Assembly (NCBI RefSeq): GCF_001510715.1
Contig: NZ_LMTJ01000002.1
Coordinates: 434,001-498,000, forward strand
Reading direction: 5' to 3'
DNA: 64,000 bases
From: Bacillus sp. FJAT-29814
GTDB lineage: Bacteria > Bacillota > Bacilli > Bacillales > Cytobacillaceae
Part shown: positions 42,370 to 51,466 of the stretch, piece by piece
How positions within the stretch are numbered: position 1 is the first letter of the stretch
Layout: each line of letters opens with the position of its first letter
The notes under the pieces: model-generated
Told to the model about the DNA's origin: nothing
The model's input: only the letters and a program-made list of their open reading frames with translations
Database searches by the model: none
Made by a program: the position numbers and the translations under genes

Positions 42370-44166
42370 TTACAACCTATTTGCAGCCAGTGCTCTATGA
42401 TGTGCAAATTTTTCCAGCTGTTCAAACCCGGTGATTTCTTCACTCATCAGTGGAACGATTGCACATTTTTCAGCAAGGTCAGCTGTCACCTGTTGAATCC
42501 AAGCCTCTTCGGCCTGTGCCCTTCCTTTGAGGACAGGATCTTTTGTTTCGGCAGCGTAAAAGCTTTGATTAATAACCCACCATTCCGTGGAAATATCGGC
42601 CCGCTTTAAATCGGCTTGCAACCGGCTTGCCTCTAATACCGGAGTGGCTTCCGCCAATGTGACGATGACCACGCCGGTTTCCTTCCGATTCCGTAAGCGC
42701 GGCAGCAGCATCTGGACGCTCTCGGGGATTTCTCCGGTGGACCGAGCGAGTTCTTTATGGTAAGACTGGGCGGCATCCAAAAGCAGCAATGTGTGCCCTG
42801 TCGGCGCCGTATCAACGACGACGATTTCATCCTGAGCCCTAGCCACAACCTCCGCAAACGCCCGAAAAACGGCAATCTCTTCCGTACATGGCGATTTTAA
42901 ATCCTCTTCGATATACGCAATCGCATCTTCATCAAGCTCATCGCTTACCTTGGACAATACTTCCTGTCTGTAAGCCTCAACTTCCTCTGCTGGATTGATC
43001 CGGCTAATCGTCAATTGCTCATTTAATTTGCTATTTTGAAAAATAAACTCTAAATGGGCGGCCGGGTCGGTAGTGGTTAAATGTACTTTATGGCCTTTTT
43101 CCACCAAGCCAACTGCGATCGCAGATGCAATCGTGGTCTTGCCAACTCCACCTTTCCCCATTGTAAAAATTAATCTTGTGTTATTTTTCGAAAAGTCTTC
43201 CATTACTTGATTTAAGCCTGGCAGTGAGATTGGCTCGCCTCTGGGTTCTGATTGCTTCGCAGGTAGTGTGTAATGTTTAAATAAATAACGCAGGTTTTGA
43301 ATGCCTGTTAAAGAATACGACACAAATGGCAGCGAATACGTGACAACCTGTTTTAAATCTTTGGGCATCCCCTTGATTGCCTTGCGTTGTCTTTCATATA
43401 ACGCCGCGGAAATTTTATCGTCAGGTAAATAAGATTGTAATAATCCATTCATAATCAAAACTTGGTTTGAGATGCCAATATCCTTTAACTCTTTAGATGC
43501 ACGGCTGGCTTCGAGCAAGGAGGACTCATCCGGCCTAGAAACAAGAATAAGAGTCGTTTTTTCCCGATTAGAAAGTGCATCCATGGCAATAGCATAGATT
43601 TGTTTCTTTTCGGACACCCCCGATAAAGGCCCCAAACAAGAGGCGCCATGGGTGTTGTCTTCTAAAAAGCCGCTCCAGGCCGTCGGCAACTGCAACAGGC
43701 GAAGCGTATGCCCTGTCGGAGCCGTATCAAAGATAATATGCTCGTATTTTTCATACACCTTTGGGTCGGAAAGCAAATTGGTGAATTGATCAAAAGCGGC
43801 GATTTCAACGGTGCAGGCCCCCGATAACTGTTCCTCCATGTTGGCCACAACAGCATCTGGAAGTTTCCCGCGGTAAGGTCCGATGATGTTCTCGCGGTAT
43901 GCTCTAGCGGCTTCCTCCGGGTCAAGATTACAGGCATAAAGATTGGGCACATTTGCAATCGCCATCGGACTATTTGTCAGCCCAACTTCCAATACGTCCT
44001 GCAAATTAGAGGCGGGGTCGGTACTGACCAACAACACCTTTTTGCCCTCTTCCGCTAAAGCCACGGCAGTCGCACAGGCTGTCGAAGTCTTACCAACGCC
44101 GCCCTTGCCTGTAAAAAATAAAAATTTGGTCGCCACAATCATCTTCGGATCGAAAGCTTGAAACAT
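42370..44166 (-). CDS. arsA: Arsenite-stimulated ATPase ArsA
   Basis: 598 aa from ATG 44166 (GAGAGAAG nine bases upstream). Two homologous halves, each with a deviant Walker A: FFTGKGGVGKTSTACA near residue 20 and FTMGKGGVGKTTIASA near 335. DTAPTGHTLRLLQLP and DTAPTGHTLLLLDAA are the signal sequences of the two sites. It drives arsenite efflux together with an arsenite carrier, normally ArsB and, as here, sometimes Acr3, and receives arsenite from ArsD. Confidence 0.95.
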   Translation of the reverse strand: MFQAFDPKMIVATKFLFFTGKGGVGKTSTACATAVALAEEGKKVLLVSTDPASNLQDVLEVGLTNSPMAIANVPNLYACNLDPEEAARAYRENIIGPYRGKLPDAVVANMEEQLSGACTVEIAAFDQFTNLLSDPKVYEKYEHIIFDTAPTGHTLRLLQLPTAWSGFLEDNTHGASCLGPLSGVSEKKQIYAIAMDALSNREKTTLILVSRPDESSLLEASRASKELKDIGISNQVLIMNGLLQSYLPDDKISAALYERQRKAIKGMPKDLKQVVTYSLPFVSYSLTGIQNLRYLFKHYTLPAKQSEPRGEPISLPGLNQVMEDFSKNNTRLIFTMGKGGVGKTTIASAIAVGLVEKGHKVHLTTTDPAAHLEFIFQNSKLNEQLTISRINPAEEVEAYRQEVLSKVSDELDEDAIAYIEEDLKSPCTEEIAVFRAFAEVVARAQDEIVVVDTAPTGHTLLLLDAAQSYHKELARSTGEIPESVQMLLPRLRNRKETGVVIVTLAEATPVLEASRLQADLKRADISTEWWVINQSFYAAETKDPVLKGRAQAEEAWIQQVTADLAEKCAIVPLMSEEITGFEQLEKFAHHRALAANRL

Positions 44167-44181
44167 GATTTTCACTTCTCT

Positions 44182-44538
44182 CTATTTTAAATCGATTTTC
44201 AGTCCGACCTTTTGCTTTTTCGAAAGCTCGTCCACTTCTACCCCAAACCATGCCGCAAATTCTTCGTTGGTTGGGTAAATGCCAATTTTGCCGATTTTCC
44301 CATCAACGATCGTAACCGGCAATGCATCTGGCCCCTGTTCATGAAGAACCTGGTTTACTTCCTTGTTATCAACAAATCTTCCAGGTTCGGTTGCCAGATT
44401 ATAGCGTGTAATGTCAAAGTCCTTTTTTTCCAATAAAAAGATGGCCGTTGCCACTCTGGTTAATTCAGGGTCGACACTCGGACCGCAAACACCTGTAGGG
44501 CAGCATAATGCCGGGTCAAAGATTTGTACTTTGGTCAT
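44182..44538 (-). CDS. arsD: Arsenite metallochaperone ArsD
   Basis: 118 aa from ATG 44538 (GGAGGGG upstream). MTKVQIFDPALCCPTGVCGP carries the arsenite-binding cysteines (Cys-Cys and a third Cys five residues later). The thioredoxin-like fold follows. ArsD delivers arsenite to ArsA, the next gene, 15 bp downstream. The extra C-terminal Cys pairs of some ArsD proteins are absent. Confidence 0.93.
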   Translation of the reverse strand: MTKVQIFDPALCCPTGVCGPSVDPELTRVATAIFLLEKKDFDITRYNLATEPGRFVDNKEVNQVLHEQGPDALPVTIVDGKIGKIGIYPTNEEFAAWFGVEVDELSKKQKVGLKIDLK

Positions 44539-44570
44539 TAAATTCCCCTCCAAAACATAGGTAGGAAGAC

Positions 44571-44603
44571 CAAGAGTTCAGCCTCTTGGCCTTTCCATTT
44601 TAC
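44571..44603 (-). promoter_or_regulatory. Intercistronic hairpin between arsC and arsD
   Basis: GGAAGACCAAGAG and CTCTTGGCCTTTCC pair with small bulges. No T tract follows. It may stabilise or process the operon transcript. Confidence 0.45.
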
Positions 44604-45022
44604 TCCCCCGTATCGGCAAAACGCTTTATGCGGTCGCCGATTTCATCACGGACACGTTGAAAGAATGCCCATTTTTCTTCGTCTGTTCCTTGAGCTTTCG
44701 CCGGGTCATCAAATCCCCAGTGAACCCGTTTAACCTTTGATGGCGTGATTGGACACTTATCAGCAGCATCTCCACAAAGAGTGACAACTAAATCAGCATT
44801 GTTCAAATACTCAGGATCAATAATATCCGAAGTATGGGTTGAAATATCAATACCTGCTTCTTTCATCGCTTTTACCGCATTTGGGTTTAGCCCGTGCGCT
44901 TCAATCCCGGCACTGCGCACTTCCCACTCGTCACCTAAATGCTTTTTGGCCCACCCTTCAGCCATTTGGCTTCGGCAAGAGTTTCCTGTACATAAAAAAT
45001 AAATCGTCTTTTTGTTCTCCAT
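44600..45022 (-). CDS. arsC: Arsenate reductase ArsC (thioredoxin-coupled)
   Basis: 140 aa from ATG 45022 (AAGGTGGAA upstream). It is a low-molecular-weight phosphatase-like fold: [21 protein letters not shown] is the P-loop with the nucleophile Cys. [11 protein letters not shown] holds the two resolving Cys, as in the Staphylococcus/Bacillus ArsC type. It reduces arsenate to arsenite for export by Acr3. Order arsR-acr3-arsC-arsD-arsA is a usual ars operon. Confidence 0.95.
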   Translation of the reverse strand: MENKKTIYFLCTGNSCRSQMAEGWAKKHLGDEWEVRSAGIEAHGLNPNAVKAMKEAGIDISTHTSDIIDPEYLNNADLVVTLCGDAADKCPITPSKVKRVHWGFDDPAKAQGTDEEKWAFFQRVRDEIGDRIKRFADTGE

Positions 45023-45036
45023 GTTGAATTCCACCT

Positions 45037-46092
45037 TTAGGCTGCAGATTCTTTAAAATATTTTCGTTTAAACCATAACGCTACGTTGACCAATGCAATC
45101 ATGACCGGAACCTCTACAAGTGGCCCAATAACGGCCGCAAAAGCTGCGCCGGAATGAATCCCGAATACGCCGACCGCCACCGCAATCGCTAATTCAAAGT
45201 TATTGCTCCCCGCCGTAAACGCAAGGGTTGTCGTGACTGGATAATTCGCGCCAATTTTCTTTCCCATGAAAAAGGATACGAAGAACATTAATATAAAGTA
45301 GATTAATAACGGAATGGCAATTCTGATGACGTCTAATGGCAGACTGACGATCGTGTCGCCTTTCAATGAAAACATGATGATAATCGTAAATAAAAGCGCA
45401 ATTAAGGTAATTGGACTGATTTTCGGGATAAAAACTTTTTCATACCACTGTCTGCCTTTAATTTTTACAAAAATAAAACGTGTCAGCATCCCCGCGATAA
45501 ATGGGATCCCCAAATAGATGAATACCGATTTGGCCACTTCAAGCATCGTAATATTGACAACTGCCCCTTCGAGCCCGATCCATTCCGGAATAATGGTCAC
45601 AAACACATACGCATAAACGGAAAAGAACAGCATCTGAAAGATGGAGTTAAATGCGACCAGTCCCGCGGCATACTCTGTATCTCCTTTGGCAAGATCATTC
45701 CATACAATCACCATCGCAATACAACGGGCCAAGCCAATCATGATGAGACCAACCATATACTCCGGTTTATCCGGAAGGAAGATGACCGCCAGCAAAAACA
45801 TTAGGATAGGGCCGATAATCCAGTTTTGAACCAGCGAAAGGACCAACACCTTTACATCTTTAAAGACCCGGCCGATTTCCTCATAGCGCACTTTTGCCAG
45901 TGGCGGGTACATCATTAGGATCAACCCAATCGCCAATGGAATGGACGTAGTCCCAACCTGCAGCTCATTCATCCCTTCGACAAATCCCGGAAAAATAAAG
46001 CCCAGGCCAATGCCGACTGCCATTGCGATAAAGATCCATAGCGTTAAGTAGCGATCCAAGAAGGATAATCGTTTTTTATCTGTAGTACTCAA
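45037..46092 (-). CDS. acr3: Arsenite efflux transporter of the ACR3 family
   Basis: 351 aa, about ten membrane helices, from TTG 46092 after AAGTGAG. Family motifs: [35 protein letters not shown] (with the essential Cys) and [19 protein letters not shown]. The protein extrudes arsenite, alone or in complex with ArsA. It stands directly before arsC, with 14 bp between them. Confidence 0.94.
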   Translation of the reverse strand: MSTTDKKRLSFLDRYLTLWIFIAMAVGIGLGFIFPGFVEGMNELQVGTTSIPLAIGLILMMYPPLAKVRYEEIGRVFKDVKVLVLSLVQNWIIGPILMFLLAVIFLPDKPEYMVGLIMIGLARCIAMVIVWNDLAKGDTEYAAGLVAFNSIFQMLFFSVYAYVFVTIIPEWIGLEGAVVNITMLEVAKSVFIYLGIPFIAGMLTRFIFVKIKGRQWYEKVFIPKISPITLIALLFTIIIMFSLKGDTIVSLPLDVIRIAIPLLIYFILMFFVSFFMGKKIGANYPVTTTLAFTAGSNNFELAIAVAVGVFGIHSGAAFAAVIGPLVEVPVMIALVNVALWFKRKYFKESAA

Positions 46093-46116
46093 TTTTTCTC
46101 ACTTCCACTTTCAAAA

Positions 46117-46467
46117 TTAACAACCGCAACGAAGGGTCGGATTTGCTCTATCAATCAAGTTGATTTGATCTGTCTGTTCCGGTACATGTTCCAATATATC
46201 TTCAATAAGTCCATACAGCTCGCTTTGTTGATTCAAGGAATAGTATATCCACTGGCCCCTTCTATCCTCTTTCACCAATCCTGCGTCTTTTAACTTTCTT
46301 AAATGCTGGCTGATCGATGGCTGACTCATGTCAAACACTTCAAGAAATTCACAGACACAGCACTCACGCTGCTTTAAAATACCGATGATGGTCAGGCGGG
46401 TTTTATCCCCCAACAGTTTTAAAACGGCAGCAGCGCGATCTAATTCAACAATAGTTTTAGACAACAA
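46117..46467 (-). CDS. arsR: ArsR-family arsenical repressor
   Basis: 116 aa from TTG 46467, five bases after GGAGG (a second TTG follows at once). Winged helix KLLGDKTRLTIIGILKQRE, the ECCVCEF metal motif and recognition helix MSQPSISQHLRKLKDAGLVKEDRRGQW. The C-terminal LRCGC may add ligands. It is the first gene of the ars operon. An AT-rich ATAT-type inverted repeat around 46490-46515 may be its operator. Confidence 0.93.
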   Translation of the reverse strand: MLSKTIVELDRAAAVLKLLGDKTRLTIIGILKQRECCVCEFLEVFDMSQPSISQHLRKLKDAGLVKEDRRGQWIYYSLNQQSELYGLIEDILEHVPEQTDQINLIDRANPTLRCGC

Positions 46468-46562
46468 CCATACCTCCTTTTAATCGAAATATAACTATAT
46501 GCTTATATGTTAATTTAAATCATTATGGAATTCAAGAACGATGCATGTAAAGTTATTGTAAA

Positions 46563-47060
46563 AAATGGTCTGGACTGGGCTTTCATGACGCGGCAGAGCG
46601 AAAATTCCCGACCAACGCGTCATGGCAATGGCTTTCATGACGTGGCAGACCAAAAATTCTCGACCAACGCGTCATGGGGATGGCTTTCATGACGCGACAG
46701 AGCAAAAATTCCTGGCCAACGCGTCATCGGACTGACTTCCATGACGTGCTAGAGCGAAAAATCCTGATCAACGCGTTATGGGACTGACTTCCACGACGCG
46801 GCAGAGCGAAAATTCCCCGCCAACGCGTCATGGGACAAGCTTTCATGACGCGACAGAGCAAAAATTCCTGGCCAACGCGTCATCGGACTGACTTCCATGA
46901 CGCGCTAGAGCGAAAAATCCTGATCAACGCGTCATCGGACTGACTTCCATGACGCGTCAAGAGGGAAAATTCAGTAGAACGCGTCATGGGACTGGCTTTC
47001 ATGACACGTCCAAGCAATAAATCCCGACCAACGTGTCATGGGACTGAATTTCATAACGTT
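46563..47060. repeat. Hairpin repeat array E (52-bp period), ACGCGTCATG family
   Basis: Nine units at 46615, 46667, 46719, 46771, 46823, 46875, 46927, 46979 and 47031, spaced by exactly 52 bp, with a leading half unit. Hairpins pair ACGCGTCATG with CATGACGCG(T/G) around 11 bases. Spacer variants alternate (AGAGCGAAAATTCCxGxC; AGAGCAAAAATTCCTGGCC), and unit pairs near 46719 and 46875 are more alike, so blocks were copied within the array. It separates the ars operon from the acetyltransferase gene. Confidence 0.92.
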
Positions 47061-47144
47061 ACTGAGATCATTTGGTGATAAAAGAATTGCCGAGAAAATA
47101 CCCTTTCTCGACAATCTGATTGAGAACCGTAGGCAATCAATCTA

Positions 47145-47636
47145 TTACAATAATTTTTCCATTGCCATGACATCAACAAATTTGCCATCCAATATCCCCT
47201 GATTTTGAAAAATCCCTACCTCGCGAAAACCCGTTTTTTTATATAATCCTTGTCCCAGTTGATTGAATGGAAATGTGAACAAAACCATTTTATGAAAGTT
47301 GTTTACTCTAGCGATGGATTCAAGTTCAGCGAGCAGTTTGTTCCCTACCCCTTTTCCCCTGAAATCCCTTGAGATATAGACTGAAATATCGGCAACCCCA
47401 TCATAGGCACAACGATTATTGTACTGATTTAAGGAAGCCCAGCCGATAATTTTCCCATCCTTTTCCGCGACAATAACCTGAAAACGGCCAGAATGCTTTT
47501 CAAACCATTCTTTCATGTAAAGGTAATCCTTTTCTTCCGTTTCTAATGTGGCAATTCGATCGTGAATTCCTTGATTGTAGATTTCACGTATTGCCCCAAG
47601 GTCGTCCGCTTTTGCTTCCCTAATGAGGACGTTCAT
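47145..47636 (-). CDS. GNAT acetyltransferase of the ArsN1/phosphinothricin type
   Basis: 163 aa. N-terminal IREAKADDLGAIREIYNQGIHDRIATLET, central VADISVYISRDFRGKGVGNKLLAEL (acetyl-CoA loop RGKGVG) and C-terminal GLYKKTGFREVGIFQNQGILDGKFVDVMAMEK are typical of PAT-like acetyltransferases. Family members include ArsN1, which acetylates arsinothricin, and phosphinothricin acetyltransferases. Closeness to the ars operon (with array E between) favours the ArsN1 role, but this is not certain. Confidence 0.85.
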   Translation of the reverse strand: MNVLIREAKADDLGAIREIYNQGIHDRIATLETEEKDYLYMKEWFEKHSGRFQVIVAEKDGKIIGWASLNQYNNRCAYDGVADISVYISRDFRGKGVGNKLLAELESIARVNNFHKMVLFTFPFNQLGQGLYKKTGFREVGIFQNQGILDGKFVDVMAMEKLL

Positions 47637-47656
47637 AAAAGATCTCTCCTCTGATA

Positions 47657-48511
47657 CTAAAATAGGTCCGTTTCAACGGTCCATCTTAACCGTCTGATCC
47701 ATTCTTGCTGTACTTCTTTTGGAGCATGTTGAACCTTATACAACACCTTCCAAACCTTATATACACTATAAGCTTTTAACGATTGTGAGGATATATGGAT
47801 AGAGCTATGCTGTTTGTATTCTTCCATAAACAAGGGATTCAGAACTTCGGCATATTCAGGGTAATGCAGTTTGGTAAACCAACAGACCCAAGCAATATCG
47901 GTTAACGGGTTGGCCCATTCTGCCCACTCCCAATCCAAGATTGTCAGAATATTAGAGTCAGTGTATAAAACATTATGAACCCCGTAATCACCGTGGGTGA
48001 GGACCCATTCCTCCTGCGAATCGTTTATGCGCAGCAGGATATCCTTAGAGGTACCAATAAGATCTCCGGGGACAAAATCCAAATCAAGGTTCAATTCAGC
48101 AAAATCGGAAGCCTTTATCCCCACAGCTTCTTTATATTTCTTGGAATGGATGTTTTTTGAAAGAGATGTTCCCAAGCTTTTATATAATTCTTTTGCTCTC
48201 TCCAGTTCCATGCTATCTAAAATCGATTGTCCACTCCGGCCGTTCCGGTACTCCATTACAATGATTTGAAAGCGATCGGTATTTATGACGTCGTAGATTT
48301 TGGGCGTTACCCCTGTGTCCCGCATCAATTTCAAGCAATTGATATCATTTTCAATGTCCTTGTTAAGAGAATGGGCCAGCTTAATCACCAATGGGGGATG
48401 TGATTCCGATGTTAGTAGGAAAGTTTCATTGGTGTATCCCCCGGTTAATCTCTCAAGCTTAAAATCACCGTACTTTTCCTCTAAATGTTTTTTAATGAAT
48501 TTTTCGTTCAA
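47657..48511 (-). CDS. Choline/aminoglycoside kinase-family phosphotransferase
   Basis: 284 aa with kinase motifs LTGGYTNETFLL, PLVIKLAHSL (ATP Lys), WVLTHGDYGVHNVLY (catalytic HGDYGVHN) and LTILDWEWAEWANPLTDIAW (metal Asp). AGGGGGATA precedes the ATG. Substrate is unknown. It lies between a histidine phosphatase and an acetyltransferase, 20 bp from the latter, so these genes may form one operon. Confidence 0.82.
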   Translation of the reverse strand: MNEKFIKKHLEEKYGDFKLERLTGGYTNETFLLTSESHPPLVIKLAHSLNKDIENDINCLKLMRDTGVTPKIYDVINTDRFQIIVMEYRNGRSGQSILDSMELERAKELYKSLGTSLSKNIHSKKYKEAVGIKASDFAELNLDLDFVPGDLIGTSKDILLRINDSQEEWVLTHGDYGVHNVLYTDSNILTILDWEWAEWANPLTDIAWVCWFTKLHYPEYAEVLNPLFMEEYKQHSSIHISSQSLKAYSVYKVWKVLYKVQHAPKEVQQEWIRRLRWTVETDLF

Positions 48512-48523
48512 AAAATATCCCCC

Positions 48524-49087
48524 TTAGTATTCAAGCCAAAACGTTGTTGAATCCCAATGCTTAGCACTCATTTTTCTATTTCCTATCCAACCATACTTTT
48601 TGAGTTCCCTGGCAATCATTCTATTAAAAAATCCATGGCCGACCAAAACGACCGATTGATGTTCCTCTGCCCTTTCAACCAAGAACTTTGCGGCTGCTTC
48701 CGCCCTTCTTTTTGCCTCTTTTACTGACTCGCATCCATTGGAATAACCCATAAACCATAGGCATCGCAAAATCACCGCCCACATACTCGCATGTAACCTT
48801 AAGCCCCCAATTTGGGCAAAAGGCATTTCCGTTTCACGAAATAGTGAGTTTGAAATGACGGTTACGTTAGGTTTTAAATACTCCGCAGATTCCAGCGACC
48901 GTTTCAGATCACTTGTAATGACAATAGCAGCAGCCTTTATTTTTTCAAGAGTTTCTTGTGGATAGGATGTTTCTTCAGATACTCCCTTTGAATCATATTG
49001 TTCAACCCATTTTTTAAACTCGTGGCTAGTCATAGACTTATTCTCAGTCCACAATGATTGACCGTGTCTTATTAACGTAATTTCCAT
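48524..49087 (-). CDS. Histidine phosphatase-family protein
   Basis: 187 aa. LIRHGQSLW holds the catalytic RHG, and a second His is in VVLVGHGFFNRMIAREL. The middle is divergent from phosphoglycerate mutase. It would be a cytoplasmic phosphatase of unknown substrate. It lies 12 bp before the kinase and 8 bp after a small membrane-anchored protein, suggesting co-transcription. Confidence 0.82.
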   Translation of the reverse strand: MEITLIRHGQSLWTENKSMTSHEFKKWVEQYDSKGVSEETSYPQETLEKIKAAAIVITSDLKRSLESAEYLKPNVTVISNSLFRETEMPFAQIGGLRLHASMWAVILRCLWFMGYSNGCESVKEAKRRAEAAAKFLVERAEEHQSVVLVGHGFFNRMIARELKKYGWIGNRKMSAKHWDSTTFWLEY

Positions 49088-49095
49088 CCTATCTC

Positions 49096-49497
49096 CTAAT
49101 TTCGAACCAGCTTTTCAATATAATCATAATCTATGTTTTTATCTGTGGAGGTATAGAAAAATCCTTTGTATCTTATCGTATCTGATGAGTTAATCGTCAA
49201 TTCCTTAATAGGTTTGCCCTTAAGATCAAAAATGGTTGTACGAAAGCTATATCCCATATACATAAAAGAAGGCTTGCCCTTCTTAAAGGTTACTCCATTC
49301 AGGTTATGGATAATGTAATTGATGTCCTTCCTGTCGGTAATCTCCACCTGATATCCTGTGTTCCCATCAAACACCTTAATCTTGGAAACGTCAGATGGGG
49401 TGATGTTCACCAGTTTATGAGGTATGAAGGTGAACGAAAACAGCAATAGTAACACGCATGGAATGGTTATGATGAGCATCCAAATCATTTTTTTCAA
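49096..49497 (-). CDS. Uncharacterised membrane-anchored or secreted small protein
   Basis: 133 aa. N-terminal helix IWMLIITIPCVLLLLFSFTFI is a signal anchor or signal peptide. The rest is beta-rich and extracytoplasmic (KVFDGNTGYQVEITD, ELTINSSDTIRYKGFFY). I do not recognise the family. It is followed by the histidine phosphatase gene and preceded by a terminator. Confidence 0.65.
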   Translation of the reverse strand: MKKMIWMLIITIPCVLLLLFSFTFIPHKLVNITPSDVSKIKVFDGNTGYQVEITDRKDINYIIHNLNGVTFKKGKPSFMYMGYSFRTTIFDLKGKPIKELTINSSDTIRYKGFFYTSTDKNIDYDYIEKLVRN

Positions 49498-49557
49498 AAA
49501 AACACCCCCATTTTCAATATTACAATAATCAAGATACTAATTGCTCTTTTTAATATA

Positions 49558-49590
49558 AAGACCCTTCAGCATAAAGTGCAGAAGGGCCAG
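49558..49590 (-). terminator. Terminator after the DUF4030 protein gene
   Basis: GGCCCTTC and GAAGGGTC arms with a 13-base loop, then TTTATATT on the minus strand. Confidence 0.7.
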
Positions 49591-49594
49591 AAAT

Positions 49595-50704
49595 CTAATT
49601 TTTTATTGTCCGCAACGTCTTTTTATCTCTACTTAAAATAACAATCTCATATATGTCGGTTTGAACGGCAGTTTTGGCTTCCTCTGTTTGCAAGAATTCC
49701 TTGATGGTCTGTTCGGCCTTTGCCGCCACTTCCTCCTGCTCCGCGTCAGTAGACGAGACTGTGGTCCGGACTTCGATATAGAAGCGCTCTTTATTATTGG
49801 AATAACCGGTTCCGCTCACTTTAAATTCGGTTCTGGCAGTCAGCCCTTCTGTCATGGTTAGGTACAAGGGCACTAATCGGCCTTCTCGTTCCTGCAAATT
49901 AGGGTCAATCAGGTAAAATTTAATTTTATATTCTTTGATCTGCTCCTGTTGCAATCTTGTTAAAATATCACTCTTAATCTGATCCAATCTTGTCTCGGTT
50001 TTGGGAATATATTCAATGTTGATTCTTCTATCACTGCTGACTCCAATCCCGTTCGGCTCGTATCCATACTTTTGCAGAACTTCCCCGACAATCGCCGTCA
50101 CCTTATTAGCCTCTGCGTCAAACTCTTTATCAGCTTTCTCGTAAATCTCAGCTGCCCTTTTGGCAGCGTCGGGGTCGTGGAATACCCTTACTTTATAGGC
50201 ATCGTTGTTTCTTTTCTTCAAGATATCCTTAATCAGTTCTTCCGCTGGCGTTTTTACTTCGTTATAATACTCAGCCGTGCCCTCAAACCCAACAGTTACT
50301 TCTTTTTCAGGAATGCTTACCCCTAACTGGCCATATTGATATTGCTTTTGATCCAAGGCCTCTTTTACTTCTTCAAAAAGCGGCTTGGACTCAAATAGGC
50401 CGCCTAAATAAGGAATAGTGGAGACAATTTGGGCCATGGCTGGTGAGACAAAGGCCGATCCTACGAAGAGGCCGAACGCCGCGGCGACAGAAACCGTAAC
50501 AGCAGCCACCAGTTTCCACACAGCTTTACGCCCCTTCAGCCCATGACGAAAGGTGTTCCAATCTTTTTCGGTTTGTTCCTTGATTTCCTTATCAATCTCG
50601 CCATTGGCGTATCGATCTGGCAGGTCAGCAATAAATTTTTCAAGAGTGTCAGGTACCTGCAAATGTTCCAATGATGAGAGGTTCACTTCTTTTTTAGATC
50701 CCAT
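49595..50704 (-). CDS. DUF4030-like membrane protein, probable anti-sigma partner
   Basis: 369 aa from ATG 50704, which overlaps the sigma gene's end by 11 bp. The N-terminus (first 60 residues) is soluble and helical. One membrane helix follows (AVTVSVAAAFGLFVGSAFVS), and then a long extracytoplasmic part with charged repeats, typical of Bacillus DUF4030/DUF4179 proteins. The overlap with a sigma factor gene suggests it restrains that sigma, by analogy with other ECF pairs. Confidence 0.75.
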   Translation of the reverse strand: MGSKKEVNLSSLEHLQVPDTLEKFIADLPDRYANGEIDKEIKEQTEKDWNTFRHGLKGRKAVWKLVAAVTVSVAAAFGLFVGSAFVSPAMAQIVSTIPYLGGLFESKPLFEEVKEALDQKQYQYGQLGVSIPEKEVTVGFEGTAEYYNEVKTPAEELIKDILKKRNNDAYKVRVFHDPDAAKRAAEIYEKADKEFDAEANKVTAIVGEVLQKYGYEPNGIGVSSDRRINIEYIPKTETRLDQIKSDILTRLQQEQIKEYKIKFYLIDPNLQEREGRLVPLYLTMTEGLTARTEFKVSGTGYSNNKERFYIEVRTTVSSTDAEQEEVAAKAEQTIKEFLQTEEAKTAVQTDIYEIVILSRDKKTLRTIKN

Positions 50705-51272
50705 TCGTCTTTACCTCCTGATAAAATTTTTTTGAGTTACCCATTATTTCCGCAAGCTTTTGCCTTCCTCGTTTAATCCGCGTTTTGACGGTGTTGATGT
50801 TTTCATTAAGGATAAGCGAAATTTCTTTCAGGGATAAATCTTCATAATAATGAAGATACAATGGCAAACTCTGGTCTCTTTTCAACTTCTGAAGATGGGC
50901 CAGCATTTCCTGTTTTGTTTCATTTTGAATCGCTGTTTGCTGTGCCGATTGGTTAACGATTTTGCCCTGTGCTTCCGTGCTGTCATCGAAGTCTATATGA
51001 ATAACACGATGGTTTTTTCGATAGATGTCGATGGAGCGTGAATAGACGAGACTGTAGAACCACGCCTTAAAATTCATCAGCTCCTTCTGTTTCATTATGC
51101 TGATATACGCCCCTTCAAGGGCATTCTGGAGTGCATCCTCGGCATGTTCTTTTGATTTTAAAATGAGAAAGGCTGTTTTATAGGCTGAGGGCAGAAGATT
51201 CCGAACTAGTAGGCCAAAGGCTTCCTTATCCCCTTCCCTAATTTTTCGCATCAGTTCCTGTTCATTGTTCAA
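50694..51272 (-). CDS. ECF-type sigma-70 family sigma factor
   Basis: 192 aa from TTG 51272 (AAGGGGAGG seven bases upstream); a longer reading lacks a ribosome site. Region 2 is seen in HAEDALQNALEGAYISIMKQKELMNFKAWFYSLVYSRSIDIYRK, and region 4 in YYEDLSLKEISLILNENINTVKTRIKRGRQKLAEIM. It probably directs transcription of its own small regulon with the downstream anti-sigma-like membrane protein. The stop overlaps the next start (ATGGGATCTAA). Confidence 0.9.
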   Translation of the reverse strand: MNNEQELMRKIREGDKEAFGLLVRNLLPSAYKTAFLILKSKEHAEDALQNALEGAYISIMKQKELMNFKAWFYSLVYSRSIDIYRKNHRVIHIDFDDSTEAQGKIVNQSAQQTAIQNETKQEMLAHLQKLKRDQSLPLYLHYYEDLSLKEISLILNENINTVKTRIKRGRQKLAEIMGNSKKFYQEVKTNGI

Positions 51273-51466
51273 AGATGGGACCTCCCCTTGCAAACGTTTC
51301 ATATGGTAAACGAAATGGAAGCAGCTTTTGGTTTCACTTTTTATAAAAAAGGTTGTGTTGCCCTTCGATTTACATTTGTAGTATAAATACCTTGCATATA
51401 TGAAATAGTTACTTGCAACGATAAAGGAAGAAAGACCGATTAGCAATGTAATAGGAGGAGTTATGA

